From positions 2,823,888-2,887,887 of the forward strand of contig JALGQZ010000014.1 of NCBI GenBank assembly GCA_023105745.1: a stretch of 64,000 nt of DNA, read 5' to 3'. The position numbers and the translations under genes were made by a program. Below are positions 11,363 through 22,640 of the stretch, one piece after another. Source of the DNA: Austropuccinia psidii (taxonomy: Eukaryota > Basidiomycota > Pucciniomycetes > Pucciniales > Sphaerophragmiaceae). Within the stretch, counting starts at the first letter, position 1, and every line of letters starts with the position of its first letter. Under the pieces are notes generated by a model. It was not told the DNA's origin and did not search any database. It saw nothing but the letters and a program-made list of their open reading frames with translations.

Positions 11363-14019
11363 ATGGATCAACAATCCACCTCAAATTTACCACCATTACC
11401 ACCTGAGGATACTAGGGAAGAACAGTATGCTGAGGAAAGTGAAGAAGATCAAACTGTACAGATTCAGAGTTTGATGAAGCAAATGCAGGATATATTATCA
11501 ACTCAAAGTAAAAAGAAGGGAAAGAGAAGAGGTTCTACATCTTATTCACCTGGAGAAAGCCCTAGTGAACCAACACTACCAAGGCATGTCAGACCAAAAG
11601 AGTCACCATCATCACCTACACCCGGACCTAGAGCTTCATCCACTCCAGCAACAGAACCCAGACCTCAAACTCATCAAAGGAGAGCATTCTTCTTCACACC
11701 TACAAATCCAAGTCCCTTGCAACATCAAATACTCAGACAGGAAAGGCCTGTTGTTAAAATAAAAGCTAAAGATTATAACCTAAACTTCAATGGAGAAGAA
11801 GTAGAAAAATTTATCAGCAAAGTAGAAAGGATAGCTCAGATTGAAGGAGCTAGAGAAGAAGATTTAGCAATGCAGATGGCATTTTGGACAACTGATTCAA
11901 AAATCAGTGATTCCATAGAGGCTATGCCAGGCTATGAAGAAGGAAACTGGAGCCAACTCAAGAAGGATCTCATTACTAAATGGGGAAGAGTTGAGCCAGA
12001 AAGAAGATATAGAAAGGACTCACTTATCAATTTATTCAATGATACTCAAGATTCAGGAGGAATTAGTACTCTCTCACAATATAAAAGGTTTTTAGGGGAG
12101 TATGAAACTATCATTACTTATCTTCTTAGATATAAATATATTCCTCAAGAAAATATGTTTCATGAAGATTTGTTTGACTGTCTCTCTGCAGACATAAAGG
12201 GAGCTATCAGTAAAGAAATGATAAAGGAGAATTTCATGGTTAGAGCAGAAGATGGAGGATATCTAATACCACCAATGAGGATCTTGAAGAAGTAAATTGA
12301 ACAGAAATTGGAAGCAAGGATATTAGTCACTAAAAGACTTTCACCTCCAAGAATTTCTGAACAAAGAGAATCAAAAAATAAGGAAAGAAGGGTTTAATTC
12401 AAGGAAGAGATATTACCAGGAATGCAAGAAGCCCTCAAGAAAATGAAAGAACTTACAAAAATCCTAAAAGAACAAAGGGAAGTAGTCAAAGATGAAGCAC
12501 CTTCTGAAAATGAAGATGTCAAAAATTTCATGGATCAATTGAATGAATTAAGTAATGTGGCTACACCCCAAAAGAAAATAATTAATAACCCTCAGTTAAA
12601 CAATCAAGGATTCATACCAAGAGATAATGTTTCTCCACCACCAAACAGAAGTGTACCCTATGTTCCAGAACATAATGTACAAAATTTTACTGTTAAATGT
12701 TACTATTGCATGTAGACAGGTCATTCAGTTGGAAGATGTACTGAACTAGTAGATGATCAAAACAAGAAATGGGTTATCAGACAAGATTTCAATTATTTAT
12801 ATCCCAACTGTGAAAGGGTCCCCAATGATGGAAAATTTCCACCAAAATATTTAGTTAGGGAATTTCAGAAGGAACAAGAAGAACTCAAAAGAAAATTAGA
12901 GGAAAAGAACAAAGAGGAAGAAAAAAAGAAAAAAGAAAAATCAACTGCTTTCATATCAATGGATAATTGGGGTGATTGGGAACCACCATGAATTTCAACA
13001 GGATTAGAAGAACCTCTTGGGTATGCTTATGGTTTGAGGAACACAAAGCAAAGGATTGAAAATCAAGAGAAATCTAGGGCTCAACCCCTTCCCTCAAAAG
13101 AGACTATTCAACCCAAAGACACTATAAAGAAGAAAACTAGTATTCCTGGTCGATTAATTTAAGAAGAAGTTGAGGAAGAAGAGGTCATAATACCTACAAA
13201 ATATAAATCATCAAAAGCAGAAGAGGTTGTTAAACCGCCAGAACCAACGCAACCTAAGCCTACTGCACCAGCTAAAGGAAAGGATATTGATAAGAAAGCT
13301 CTAATAAAACTACCAAAGATGGAAGTAAACAAAAAGCCTTTAATTGAAGAAGAGGGATCAATAATTGAAAAAGTCATGAAGAAGGTCATGGATAAGAAAA
13401 TTAACCTCACCCTAGAAGAAATAGTCTCAATCTCACCCAAGTTTATGCAAGAATTAAAATTTCTCTCATATAAAGAAAGGAAATACTTAATGTCTCTTAA
13501 ATCAATAAATAGTCAGGAGCAAACAACAACTCAAGAAATAATCATTCAAGATAAAATGCATTACTCTTGCCCCCTTGGAATGATTGAGGTCTCAGTTGGG
13601 CAAGAAGGACATATAGTGAAAGCACTAGTAGATACTGGAGCTGAACTCAGTATAATACCAGAAGTGGAATCCATCAAAGCAAGACTACCAATGAGGGTTC
13701 TGAGCATGAGACTTAGAGGTATTGGAGGTCACAGCACAGAAATTGTGGGATTATCAGAAAATACTATCCTTGTCTTACCATCTGGTGATGAAAGAAGAAT
13801 TCACTTCTTTGTAGCCAGAGGTGCTGCTCACACAGTCATTGGAAGACCTTTCCTTGCTGATAATGGTATTAGACTTGAACATTCTCAACAACAAGGTGAA
13901 ATTCTTAGCTATAAAGAATCTGATGGAAGAAGATTGTGTATACCAATATGTACACCTGAATCAAAAGGATGGCACACAGGACCACCAAGAGGAATGAAAT
14001 TTGTAATATGGCTAGGATA
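11363..14019 (+). pseudogene. gag: gag-protease polyprotein with in-frame stops
   Basis: One reading frame runs from the ATG at 11363 to 14019, broken by single stops at about 12293, 12396, 12713, 12989 and 13159. In order: acidic and proline-rich N-terminus; capsid core with KDYNLNFNGEEVEKF (residues about 135-149); a C-x2-C-x4-H-x4-C zinc knuckle (about 12697-12740) with a TAG inside it; a long charged linker; then a retropepsin domain (about 13565-13890). The protease has active site LVDTGAELSIIPE (about 13624-13662), a GIGGHSTE turn and HTVIGRPFLADN near its end. Each stop is one change from a sense codon such as CAA, CAG or CGA, so decay looks recent. The product would form virus-like particles and process itself. 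Confidence 0.85.
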
Positions 14020-16360
14020 ACAGACCTGAAAAATGAAGAACCAAAATCAAAATCACCCCCCAAGAAAGTTCAATTTGATGTTGAAGAGAAGAAAAATTAT
14101 AGTAGCAAGAAAGAAAATTAGTCAATATATCATGTGAAAGAAGAGGAACCTCAAAAAATTGAACCATTATTAGTATCTTCACAGAGAATTAGCAACCTAG
14201 ACAATAATGACCCTCTTCTCCATCTAAAATTTGAAAACACTCATAGCTCTAACATGGAAGATTCCACTATTCAAGTGGAACCAGTACAAAAGAAAGGCTT
14301 AAAGCCAAAACAGCTAGTTAGAAGTGTTTCAAATAAATATGGAAAGAATGGTACTTATTGGAAGAAAAAAAGGGATGCAGTCTCTAATAAGAAATACTCT
14401 AATGATTTAAAAGTGAAAGGGTCCTCGAAACTCAAAAGATATTTTTCAAAAATAATTTCTAAAATAAAAAAGAATCATAAATCTCAAGCTCACTGGGACT
14501 TCCAATGCCCTGGAGCTCAACCGACCATTGCAGAAGAACTTAATACAACTAAAATTCAAAACACTATTACTACATCTGTAGTGGAACTAAAAGAATCAAA
14601 TTTGGAAACAAATTTATCAGAGAAAGAATCAATTCAAACTCAAGAGCCTCTGGACCCTAACCAAGTAATCAAAAAGCTAAATTTTATGGAATTGGAAATG
14701 AACACAAATACAGAAACCACTGATAGTGAAAATTCTCAAAATAATCCCTTTGCTAATTTGTCACCCAATTCTGGATTAAAATCAGTAATATAGATCAGAA
14801 TAGGATGGGAAGAATACCCTTTTATGGCTTTTTTGGATCAAACCTTAGAATATAACTGCATACCTCTTAAAATGGCAGCAGCAATTGGGATTAGGCAAAT
14901 ATCAAAGAAAATAAAAAATGAAGATAAGAAGTTCAACAAAAAGATCATTAACAGAGTTCAAGTTGTCTTACCTACTAATGAAAAACTGTACTTAAGATTC
15001 ATGGTGGAGGGAAATTCAAGCCACATAGTCTTGGGAAAAAACTTTTGTGATTATTTCAATTGGCTTCAATCATGCAATTCTATACCCGCAAGTTATGAAG
15101 AAGAAGAATCAAATCAAATTCCAGAATCATTCGATCAAGGTTCATCAGCCTTAAAAGATACAAAGCAATCTTCAGAAGACCTATATGAAGGAATACAAGT
15201 GTTTAGTATAGGAATAATCAACTTTACCCAACAAGATTTCCATGAAATGATGACTGGAAGAGAAGGATCTCCTTATACTGCTTCAAGCCCTCTCACACCA
15301 TTGGATGAAGAAGAACCATTTACCTTAGGATACCTACTTCATGATGAATATTTCAATATGGGAGAAATTAATTCAGAAGAATATCCCATACCTCAAGCAG
15401 TTCTTCAGCCAGGCCTTCAACAAAGTTTTGATGTAGACCCAGAACTTACTACATCAAATATCTTAATTCCAGAGTTTACTAGTGGTCCAAAGAAAGAACA
15501 CTCTGACAATAAAAATTATATTCAAACCTTCTCACCATCTATAAATTCCTTGATACAGGAAATCCAATCAAACTGCACATTACCAACAAATAAACATGCT
15601 AAAGATACAAAGGAAACATCATTAGTAAAAGATGATGTTATGTTTACTTAAAGCTTTTAAGAACCGTTACCAACCCTTGAACAGTTAATGTTTGGGGAAT
15701 ACTTCAATAATGATCAAAATTCTGAACAAAACCTGGAAACCCCTCAAATTCAAAATTTATATTTGGAAAGCCCCACTTTTGATAACAGCCAAAATATACC
15801 TGGCCAGAACAATCCACCAGGACACATATGCAGTATAGAATATGAGGATTTATCCCATATTTATAGCTTTTTAAGGGATACCCAATGATTATTACCACCT
15901 TCATTAATCTCTCTTGATAAAGACCCAATTAAAAAACCTCTAGAACAATCAAGCCCTTTATCAAAGAAGAATCATATTCAAAACAAACCATTAAAATCAA
16001 TTCTGAAAAAACCCACCAAATTCTTTGATAAAAAAGATAAAATTAAGGAAGAAAATTCTGATTTTATTCAAAATGACAAAGAAGATTATCAATTGCAAAC
16101 AAAAGAGTTTCCAAGATGCAGCAATAAAAGAAAATTGAGAAAACCCAGGAAAAGGGGAATTTCACACTAAAGAATGTTAAAGTAGATTTTGAGTTCACTT
16201 TGAGTATGGAGGAATACATCAACAAGAGAATTTCTATGGACCAAAGAAGAATAAAAGGGGAACTTCTCAGCTGTTTGAATAAATTCCTTTCCAAAACAAA
16301 TACCAAACCAAAGATGAGGAAAAGAAATAAAAGAGTTAAATATAAGTTCAAGTCATGTTA
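14014..16360 (+). pseudogene. Second coding block with retropepsin-like fold lacking the catalytic triplet
   Basis: The frame changes near 14010 and the new frame stays largely open to about 16168, with stops at about 14119, 14791, 15649 and 15886. A further shift carries it to about 16360, ending in a lysine/arginine-rich tail. The first part is basic and charged (14134-14793). From 14824, MAFLDQTLEYNCIP aligns with the protease's KALVDTGAELSIIP, and FMVEGNSSHIVLGKNF with FFVARGAAHTVIGRPF. This is a retropepsin fold with DQT in place of DTG. An acidic region of unknown role follows. No YxDD, RNase H, HHCC or DDE motif appears, so the usual reverse transcriptase and integrase are missing. Confidence 0.7.
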
Positions 16361-17090
16361 ATTCTGACTTATTACTTAACTCAATTTTTGTCTTTTTTTT
16401 CTTTTACTTCTTTATGATTATCTTACTTTAAATTCTGATCTTATTTTATTTTTATGTTAATTTATTTATTTATTCATTTTCTTTTAATTTTAATTTCTAT
16501 TTTATTTTATGTTATGATTTATTATTCTGGTTTAAGCTATAAATGAATCTATTTATTATTATTTTTATTTATTTATTGATGACTTTTTTTAATTGATTAA
16601 TTTGTTTTTTTATGATTTATTTTATAAGTTACTTTGTAGCTTATATTTTATTTCACTCTATTTATTTTTTTATTTTATTTTTGATTTTTTATGCTTTATT
16701 ATTTTTTTATTTTATCTTATTCTATTTTTTTTAAGCTTAAAAACTTAAGTCTCTCTCTCACATATTCATTTTAGTGGGGGCACAATTATTTTTTATAAAC
16801 CATTTTTTATTTTTTTTATTCCTTTTAATCTTTTTCTATCAGATATCCAAGACCACAATATATATATATATACTATATTCATATATAATAACAAAAAAAA
16901 ACTGTTTTTTATTTATTTTTTTCTATTTTCATTACTATAACTAAAAAAAAAGAAAAATATGGATCTCCAAATTGCAAACAATAAAAAGGCTAAACAAAAA
17001 CCCCCTGGCCACCATCAATTGATCTACAAACTATAGTAAAATAAAAAAAAGAAATATAAATAAATAATTATTATAACCAAAAAAAAACTT
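16361..17090 (+). repeat. T-rich low-complexity tail
   Basis: Runs of T with TTTATT and ATTTTA repeats, a short TA repeat (about 16859-16871) and A-rich runs. No coding potential. It lies just after the last coding block of the LTR element. Confidence 0.7.
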
Positions 17091-17327
17091 ACGATTGGTT
17101 GAAAATAATAAGGCGGTACATCCTCACGCAACTCGGTGAGTCGAACCACGGCACTAGAAGAAGGATATATAAATTGATTGAGCAATATTAATAACAACCA
17201 ATATTAGCTACCTCAAAAAAAAGAAAAAGAAAGCATACTGAATCATATGGCAATACCAGTGAAGACAGGACTGAACGGAGTTGGGAATAATCTGGTGCTC
17301 CTGTTGAAAGGAGAAGGAGCTAGGCAA

Positions 17328-17771
17328 TCAAATAAGAAAGAACCGCTCCATGTGGTGGTGGAGATCGTTCATCTCATGGTCGAATAAGCAAAAATAGTAG
17401 GCGAAATCAGCTTGCAATTCTTGTTCATAATGGTTAAGAGGACCAGACGCAACAGTAGGTCAAGGAGATACTGAAATAGAAGTGGGAGGAGAGGTTGTCG
17501 TTGAAGGTGCGCTTTGGAAACGAGTGCGATTAGTTTGATGTTGGTTGATTTCGATACAATTCAGGGCTGGGGGTGAATCAAAAGGCTGACAAGGAAGGTG
17601 ACCAGCAATGGGGTCAATAGGAGTAGGATCGGGGTGTTTGGAGTATGCTTGAACGTTAAACGTGGGAAAGCCATTTGATGGCAAACTAAAATGGTAGTTG
17701 ATCTTGGCAAGGCCTAGGATAACGCAATGATGACCATGGCTACACCAAACAATTTCAAGACAGAAGGGCAT
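17328..17771 (-). pseudogene. Antisense protein-like segment, possibly captured host sequence
   Basis: On the strand opposite to gag, an open frame from the ATG at 17771 gives 103 codons. After a single TGA at 17460 it runs a further 43 codons to 17328. The sequence is proline/threonine-rich (NGFPTFNVQAYSKHP, then SAPSTTTSPPTSISVSP) and ends LHHHMERFFLI. Composition is clearly less AT-rich than the rest of the element's tail. I do not recognise the protein. The opposite orientation inside a non-coding retrotransposon tail suggests capture of foreign sequence or an antisense gene. The TGA is one C-to-T change from CGA. Confidence 0.4.
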
Positions 17772-17957
17772 AGTGGTAAAAGAAGAAGGAGATAACAGAA
17801 GATGATAAAAAAAGAGAGACCAAACAACAAAGATTTTATATAGAAAAAAAAAGAAGAAAATAAAATGATTGTCAGCTGATCATCTAAAAAAAAGAAAAAA
17901 AATGAATTGGTAAGAAGAAAAGACTCACCTGGCAACTAATGGAATAAAAAATAAACA

Positions 17958-17981
17958 CCACTCTTCTTAAATGAAGAGTGG
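17958..17981. repeat. Hairpin 1
   Basis: Perfect inverted repeat CCACTCTTC / GAAGAGTGG around a 6-base loop (TTAAAT). Related to the hairpin at 18121. Confidence 0.75.
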
Positions 17982-18120
17982 CAAAACCTAAAAAAAAAAA
18001 GAAAGAAAAGAAAAGGAAGAAAATATCGTCAGTTGATCTAAAACAAAATAAAAAAAGAAGAAAATAATAAATATGGCGTACCTAGCAACAGATCTGATTG
18101 GCAAGGGAATAAAACGGAAT

Positions 18121-18146
18121 GCCACTCTTCATTTGTGAAGAGTGGC
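18121..18146. repeat. Hairpin 2
   Basis: Perfect inverted repeat GCCACTCTTCA / TGAAGAGTGGC around a 4-base loop (TTTG). It shares its stem with hairpin 1, and flanks such as GGAATAAAA are also repeated, so the two form a duplicated unit of about 165 bases. Confidence 0.75.
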
Positions 18147-18338
18147 TCAATAAAATCTATAAAAAAAATATTCTTATTATTAAAATTATTATTTAGTCAA
18201 TTTAAAATAATAATAATAATAATAAAACAAATCCAAAAAAAAGAAGAGACGACAACAACAAAGAAATACAAAGAGCGGGTGGCTTCGGGGAGCAACAATA
18301 CAGGTCAGCTGTGCCGCTGCACCGCTGAATGCATATTG

Positions 18339-18372
18339 AATACCAAAAATGCCTTGCGGCTATTTTGGTATT
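18339..18372. repeat. Hairpin 3
   Basis: Inverted repeat AATACCAAAA (18339-18348) with TTTTGGTATT (18363-18372), with a short GC-rich loop. It closes the better-composed part of the tail before the A-rich run. Confidence 0.6.
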
Positions 18373-18763
18373 GACATTTTTTTTTAAAAAAAAATAAACT
18401 AAAATAAATTAAAAAAAAATAATTATTTAATTCAATTAAAATAAGAAAAAAAAGAATATAAAAAAATATAAATTAAATTAAATTGAATTAAAACTAAAAT
18501 AAACTAAAATAAAAAAAAATCAAATTAAATTAATATTTAAAAAAAAAAAAAAAAAGTAAAATCAATACAATAAAATAAAAAAATCAAACTTTAAATAAAA
18601 TTCAATTAAATTAATATTAAAATAAACTAAAATGAAAAAAATAACAATACAAAAAAAAAATTAAATTAAATCAAATTAAAATTTAAAATAAAAAAAAGAA
18701 ATAATAACACTAATAATTGAAAATAAAAAATTAAAAAATTCAAGACAAAGCAAAAATAAATAA
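18373..18763. repeat. A-rich low-complexity DNA
   Basis: Long A runs and AAATAAAA/AATTAAATT repeats, without coding potential. Confidence 0.7.
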
Positions 18764-18771
18764 TAAATAAA

Positions 18772-19319
18772 GGGTGTTGGTAAACACACATAAGCTATTA
18801 GTAAAAACACGTAAGCCCTTATGTGTTTTTACCAATCTATGGTAAAAACACGTAATTATGTGTTAAAAAGACATAAGGGGTGGTTTTTAAATGAAATATG
18901 GCTATTTATGGCATTTTTAAGGCCATTAATGGCATTATAAATGCAATAAAGGGCATTATTAATTCCATCAATGGAATTGTTAATGCCATTTATGGTATTT
19001 TGAAGGCCATTAATGCCATTTATGGCATTGTTAAGGCCACAAATGACATTAACAATGCCATTTATGGAAATTTTAAGGCTATAAATGACATTAACAATTC
19101 CATAAATGGCATTAATGGCCTTAAAAATGCCATGAATGGCATTGTTAATGTCATTTATAGCCTTACCAATTCCATAAATGGAATTTTTGATGGCATTTAT
19201 AGCCTTAAAAATTCCATAAATGGCATTGTTACTGTCATTTTTGGCCTTAACATTTTTAGTAAAAACACGTAAGGGCTTACGTGTTTTTACTAAAAGCTTA
19301 CGTGTGTTTACCAACACCC
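18772..19319. mobile_element. Short TIR element (MULE-type MITE) nested in the LTR element
   Basis: Ends are inverted repeats of about 60 bases starting GGGTGTTGGTAAACACAC on both sides. The flanks are an exact 8-bp duplication, TAAATAAA (18764-18771 and 19320-19327), although these sit in low-complexity DNA. Each TIR contains a further palindrome, GTAAAAACACGTAAG with its complement. The body is a minisatellite. It has no transposase. The termini match those of the OTU-bearing MULE at 55067-59137. Confidence 0.8.
18895..19255. repeat. Minisatellite of GGCATT/AATGCC units
   Basis: About 17 imperfect units of 18-24 bases such as ATTTATGGCATTGTTAA and AAGGCCATTAATGGC, most of them palindromic. 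Both strands stay open (18898-19272 plus, 18856-19317 minus) because the units are multiples of three, giving repetitive NAINGI-like peptides. I do not treat these as genes. Confidence 0.8.
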
Positions 19320-19534
19320 TAAATAAATCAATTACAGAATTATATGAAATTAATTAATTAAATATAAAAAAAATAAAAGGATAAAATCTTTTCTGCACCA
19401 TTTAATAAATAAAAAATATTTTAATATTTTTTTTTATTAAATGGAGAGGGGTCGAAACCCTTCTAGCTCTCAACACTTCCAGAATAAAATAATACATCAT
19501 AAAAAAATAATAATAATAATAATCAACAACATAG

Positions 19535-19800
19535 GATTGGTCCTTGATAAGAGCTTAAACTGTCTAAATAATCTATTTTTTATAAATAATCAAGTACATT
19601 TCCTCAAGAACTGGTCCTTAATAAGACTTTAAACTGTCTAAATGTTTTATTTCTCTATTTTACCAACAAAATTACCTCAAGAAGTGGTCCCAGACAAGAC
19701 CTTAAACTGTCCAAAACACATCTTTCAAGAGGTTATCAAAACAAATTCAAGACTCAAGAATTGGTCCTGAGTATGACCTTAAACTACATCCTCAAAGTTT
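19535..19800 (+). repeat. Four tandem TGGTCC...CTTAAACTGTC units
   Basis: Units begin near 19535, 19608, 19681 and 19759. Each has a TGGTCC core, a GATAAGAC-like middle and CTTAAACTG. Spacing is about 72-77 bases. They lie between the nested MITE and the polypurine tract. Confidence 0.65.
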
Positions 19801-20524
19801 TCAACGTCATTATTTATCTCAAGAAATCAATTTTGGCCATTGAAAATTATCAAACCTTTGCCACTAAGTTATTTCAAAAAAAATAAATAAATAAAAGAGA
19901 AGAAAAAAAATACCCTCAAGTAACTTTAACAATAAAATTTATAAAAAAAAAGGAAATCTCTCAATATCAAAAAATAAGGGGTGGTAACTTGTTTCTTATC
20001 ATCACTCCTTGTGATTTTAAGTTTTGGGGGGTAAGGGGAATTTATTTTGGCAACTCACAATTATTTAATATACTGTGTGATAAAGAAATTTTCATCAAAA
20101 GAAAAAAAAGATGATAATGTATAGTAAAGAAGAAGAAGAGTAACAAGAAAGAAGATAAAAAATAGAAGACACACCAGCAAGTTAAGAGATAAGGATACTA
20201 TAAAAGAAATGAATATATTTGGAGTTAAAACTAATGAAGAAGAATGAAGACAAACCAGTATAAAGAATTGCAATCAGGAAACACAACAAACTTTCATGGA
20301 AGTTGCAGTTTTTTTTCTTTAGGATAACTTCTCCATCAAGACTAAACCAAGTTCATAACTACCATTATAAAAAAAATCAGCAAGGTTTAGCTTAATCATT
20401 CATCAAATACAATAATATATTCAACAGAAAAAAAATCATTCCATTCAAATAAAAAATAAGAAAAAAAAACTCAACATAGGGTATTTGTCCCTTAATCCTC
20501 ACTGGAAATGCTGGGGACAGCATT
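19801..20524 (+). other. Non-coding 3' part of the LTR element
   Basis: AT-rich sequence with A runs. Short open frames on either strand (for example 20273-20061 minus) lack coding character. Confidence 0.5.
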
Positions 20525-20539
20525 AAATGGAGAGGGGGA
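20525..20539 (+). other. Polypurine tract
   Basis: AAATGGAGAGGGGGA directly abuts the TG of the 3' LTR. This is the expected position and composition for a plus-strand DNA primer. Confidence 0.8.
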
Positions 20540-21502
20540 TGTGTTATACCTGTACCGGTTTGGATTAATGCACAAACTAATCAGGAATATTTTTCAATTT
20601 TCCTTAGGCTTTTCATAATATATTAGAGTATTCATTTTTTTCAAAATGAATTATAAGAAGGACTAACACCATTCAAACTCAATAAACTCCTTTTGTTAAT
20701 AAATGAACTTGACAATTATGATGTGACACCGCAATGCACCACCCAGATGAATTAACTTTGAAGGGATTGGTTGACCTAAAGCAATGATTATTTTTTATAT
20801 ATTTTTATTTCTTAATTTGTTTTACTTCAATTTCCTTTAAATATTGTGGGTAGTAAAAATCAACAAACATATACTACAACACAGAAGGTCCTAGTTACAA
20901 TGAGGATGTATAGAATTAAATTTCAGGGCAGAGTTGTAGCATAATAGGGGTCATAAATATTAATTAAAAGTTCATTTATATATCAAAAAGGTAGAATTGG
21001 GTATTTAGATGAAAATTAGTCTTTCTATTAATTTTGAAAGGGAAATGAATATTGAATTTGGAGGTTTAAATCTAGGAAAAGGATTTAATTCAGGCTTAGG
21101 ATATCATTGAAACAAGAAAATTACAGGTGTATTGGATTCTCTGACTCCTTTGAGGAAGTCTATAATTACAAAAAGGATTTAAACAAATTTAAAAACTTAG
21201 TTATAATTTTATGATTATCATAAGGTGGTCATTGTGATGTTAGAAAAAAGAAATTCAACATTTAGGGTGTGGAGAGATGGTAAAATGGTGTGAAATGTGA
21301 AAGGAAATAGCCTAGGAAGAGGAGATTAGACAGTAGAGATATCACAGTAGTATTACAGAATGTTCAGAGCAAGATTACAGAAGTCTCACAAGGGTGTACA
21401 TTATTACAGTTACAGTTACAGGACACCTAGTTACAGAAAAAGACAGGATAATACAGGAAACCTATAGTACAGTGGTCAGGGAGATAAGAATTCCAGGGCT
21501 TT

Positions 21503-21780
21503 CAATTGATTACATAATCAACGACATCATCAACAGGAAGTCAAACTAGGATTACTAATTATGGAGATAAGGATCCCAGGAAACTCAATTGATTACATAA
21601 TCAATGACATCATAAAGAACATCATCAACAGGAATTAAATTAGGATTACTAATCATGGAGATAAAAATCCCAGGAAACTCAATTGATTACATAATCAATG
21701 ACATCATGAAGGACATCATCAACAGGAATTAAATTAGGATTACTAATCATGGAGATAAGGATCCCAGGAAACTCAATTCA
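21503..21780 (+). repeat. Tandem CAATTGATTACATAATC units in 3' LTR
   Basis: CAATT starts occur at 21503, 21586, 21680 and 21774, so there is one 83-bp and two 94-bp units. The 5' LTR has a single 83-bp unit (9550 to 9633). Each unit contains GACATCATCAACAGGAA and GATCCCAGG. Confidence 0.8.
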
Positions 21781-21962
21781 TTACATAATCAAATGACATC
21801 ATTTCCCCACAATTTTAAGAACTCAATTGAAAATACAGGTCTCATGATCCAACACCACCAAACTATATTTCATAATACAGGTCACATGTCAAAAACCCAG
21901 ATTGGAGACCTGAAAAATTCTAAGTCCCCTTTTTTTGACACTTCCATGGAGGCCCCAAAAAC

Positions 21963-21971
21963 TATAAATAG
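21963..21971 (+). promoter_or_regulatory. TATA box in 3' LTR
   Basis: TATAAATAG followed by AGGTCCCC, the counterpart of 9823. It could drive read-through transcription into the flanking copia relic. Confidence 0.5.
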
Positions 21972-22097
21972 AGGTCCCCTCCCCCCCTCAATTCTTTTTT
22001 CCTCATGGCCTACACAGAGGCTCATCACAAAAACATAACCTCTTGATATTTTTTCTGAGGGAAATCCCCTCCATCCATCCACATTATCCTAATTTCT

Positions 22098-22640
22098 TAG
22101 GAATACTCAGTAGCTAAGCTGAGCAGTATAGTTATCCCATCCCCATTCCTAAATTGTGCTCAGTAGCACTGTCTGAGTGATTTATAATTAATATTAGTTA
22201 ACAGTTGGTCTACTTTAATTCATAAACTCATCTCATTGACTACCTCCATTCCTAAGATTGCTCAGTAGCTAAGCCCAGAAGCACTGTCTGAGTCTTCTTT
22301 ATATAATTAATAGTAGATAACAGCTGGTCTACATTGATTTATCAACTAAACTCATTGACTATCCCATTGATATTGTTACCCCATTCCTAAATTCTGCTCA
22401 GTAGCTAAGCTCAGTAGCACTGTCTAAGTGATTTATAATTAATAGTAGTTAACAGTTGGTCTACTTTAATTCATAAACTCATCTCATTGACTACCTCCAT
22501 TCCTAAATCTGCTCAGTAGCCAAGCTCAGAAGCATTGTCTGGGTTTTTTATAGATAATACTAGTTAACAGTTGGTCTACATTATCTTATAAATCCATCCA
22601 TTGACAAGATTCTTTACTCAGTAGCTAAGCTCAGTAGTAA
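22098..22640 (+). repeat. Tandem repeats in 3' LTR
   Basis: The same CTCAGTAGCTAAGC / GTTAACAGTTGGTCTAC units as in the 5' LTR. One unit is shortened by about 14 bases. Confidence 0.75.

Noticed and set aside
16361..16760. Poly-T run as the tail of a non-LTR retrotransposon on the minus strand
   Set aside because: No LINE-type coding sequence or target duplication is nearby, and it lies inside the LTR element's own tail.
18895..19255. CRISPR-like array of short repeats
   Set aside because: Units are imperfect, contiguous and palindromic with no unique spacers, lie inside a TIR element, and the sequence is eukaryotic.
18856..19317. Overlapping open frames on both strands (124 and 153 codons)
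   Set aside because: They read through a minisatellite whose units are mostly multiples of three; the peptides are mere NAINGI-like repeats.
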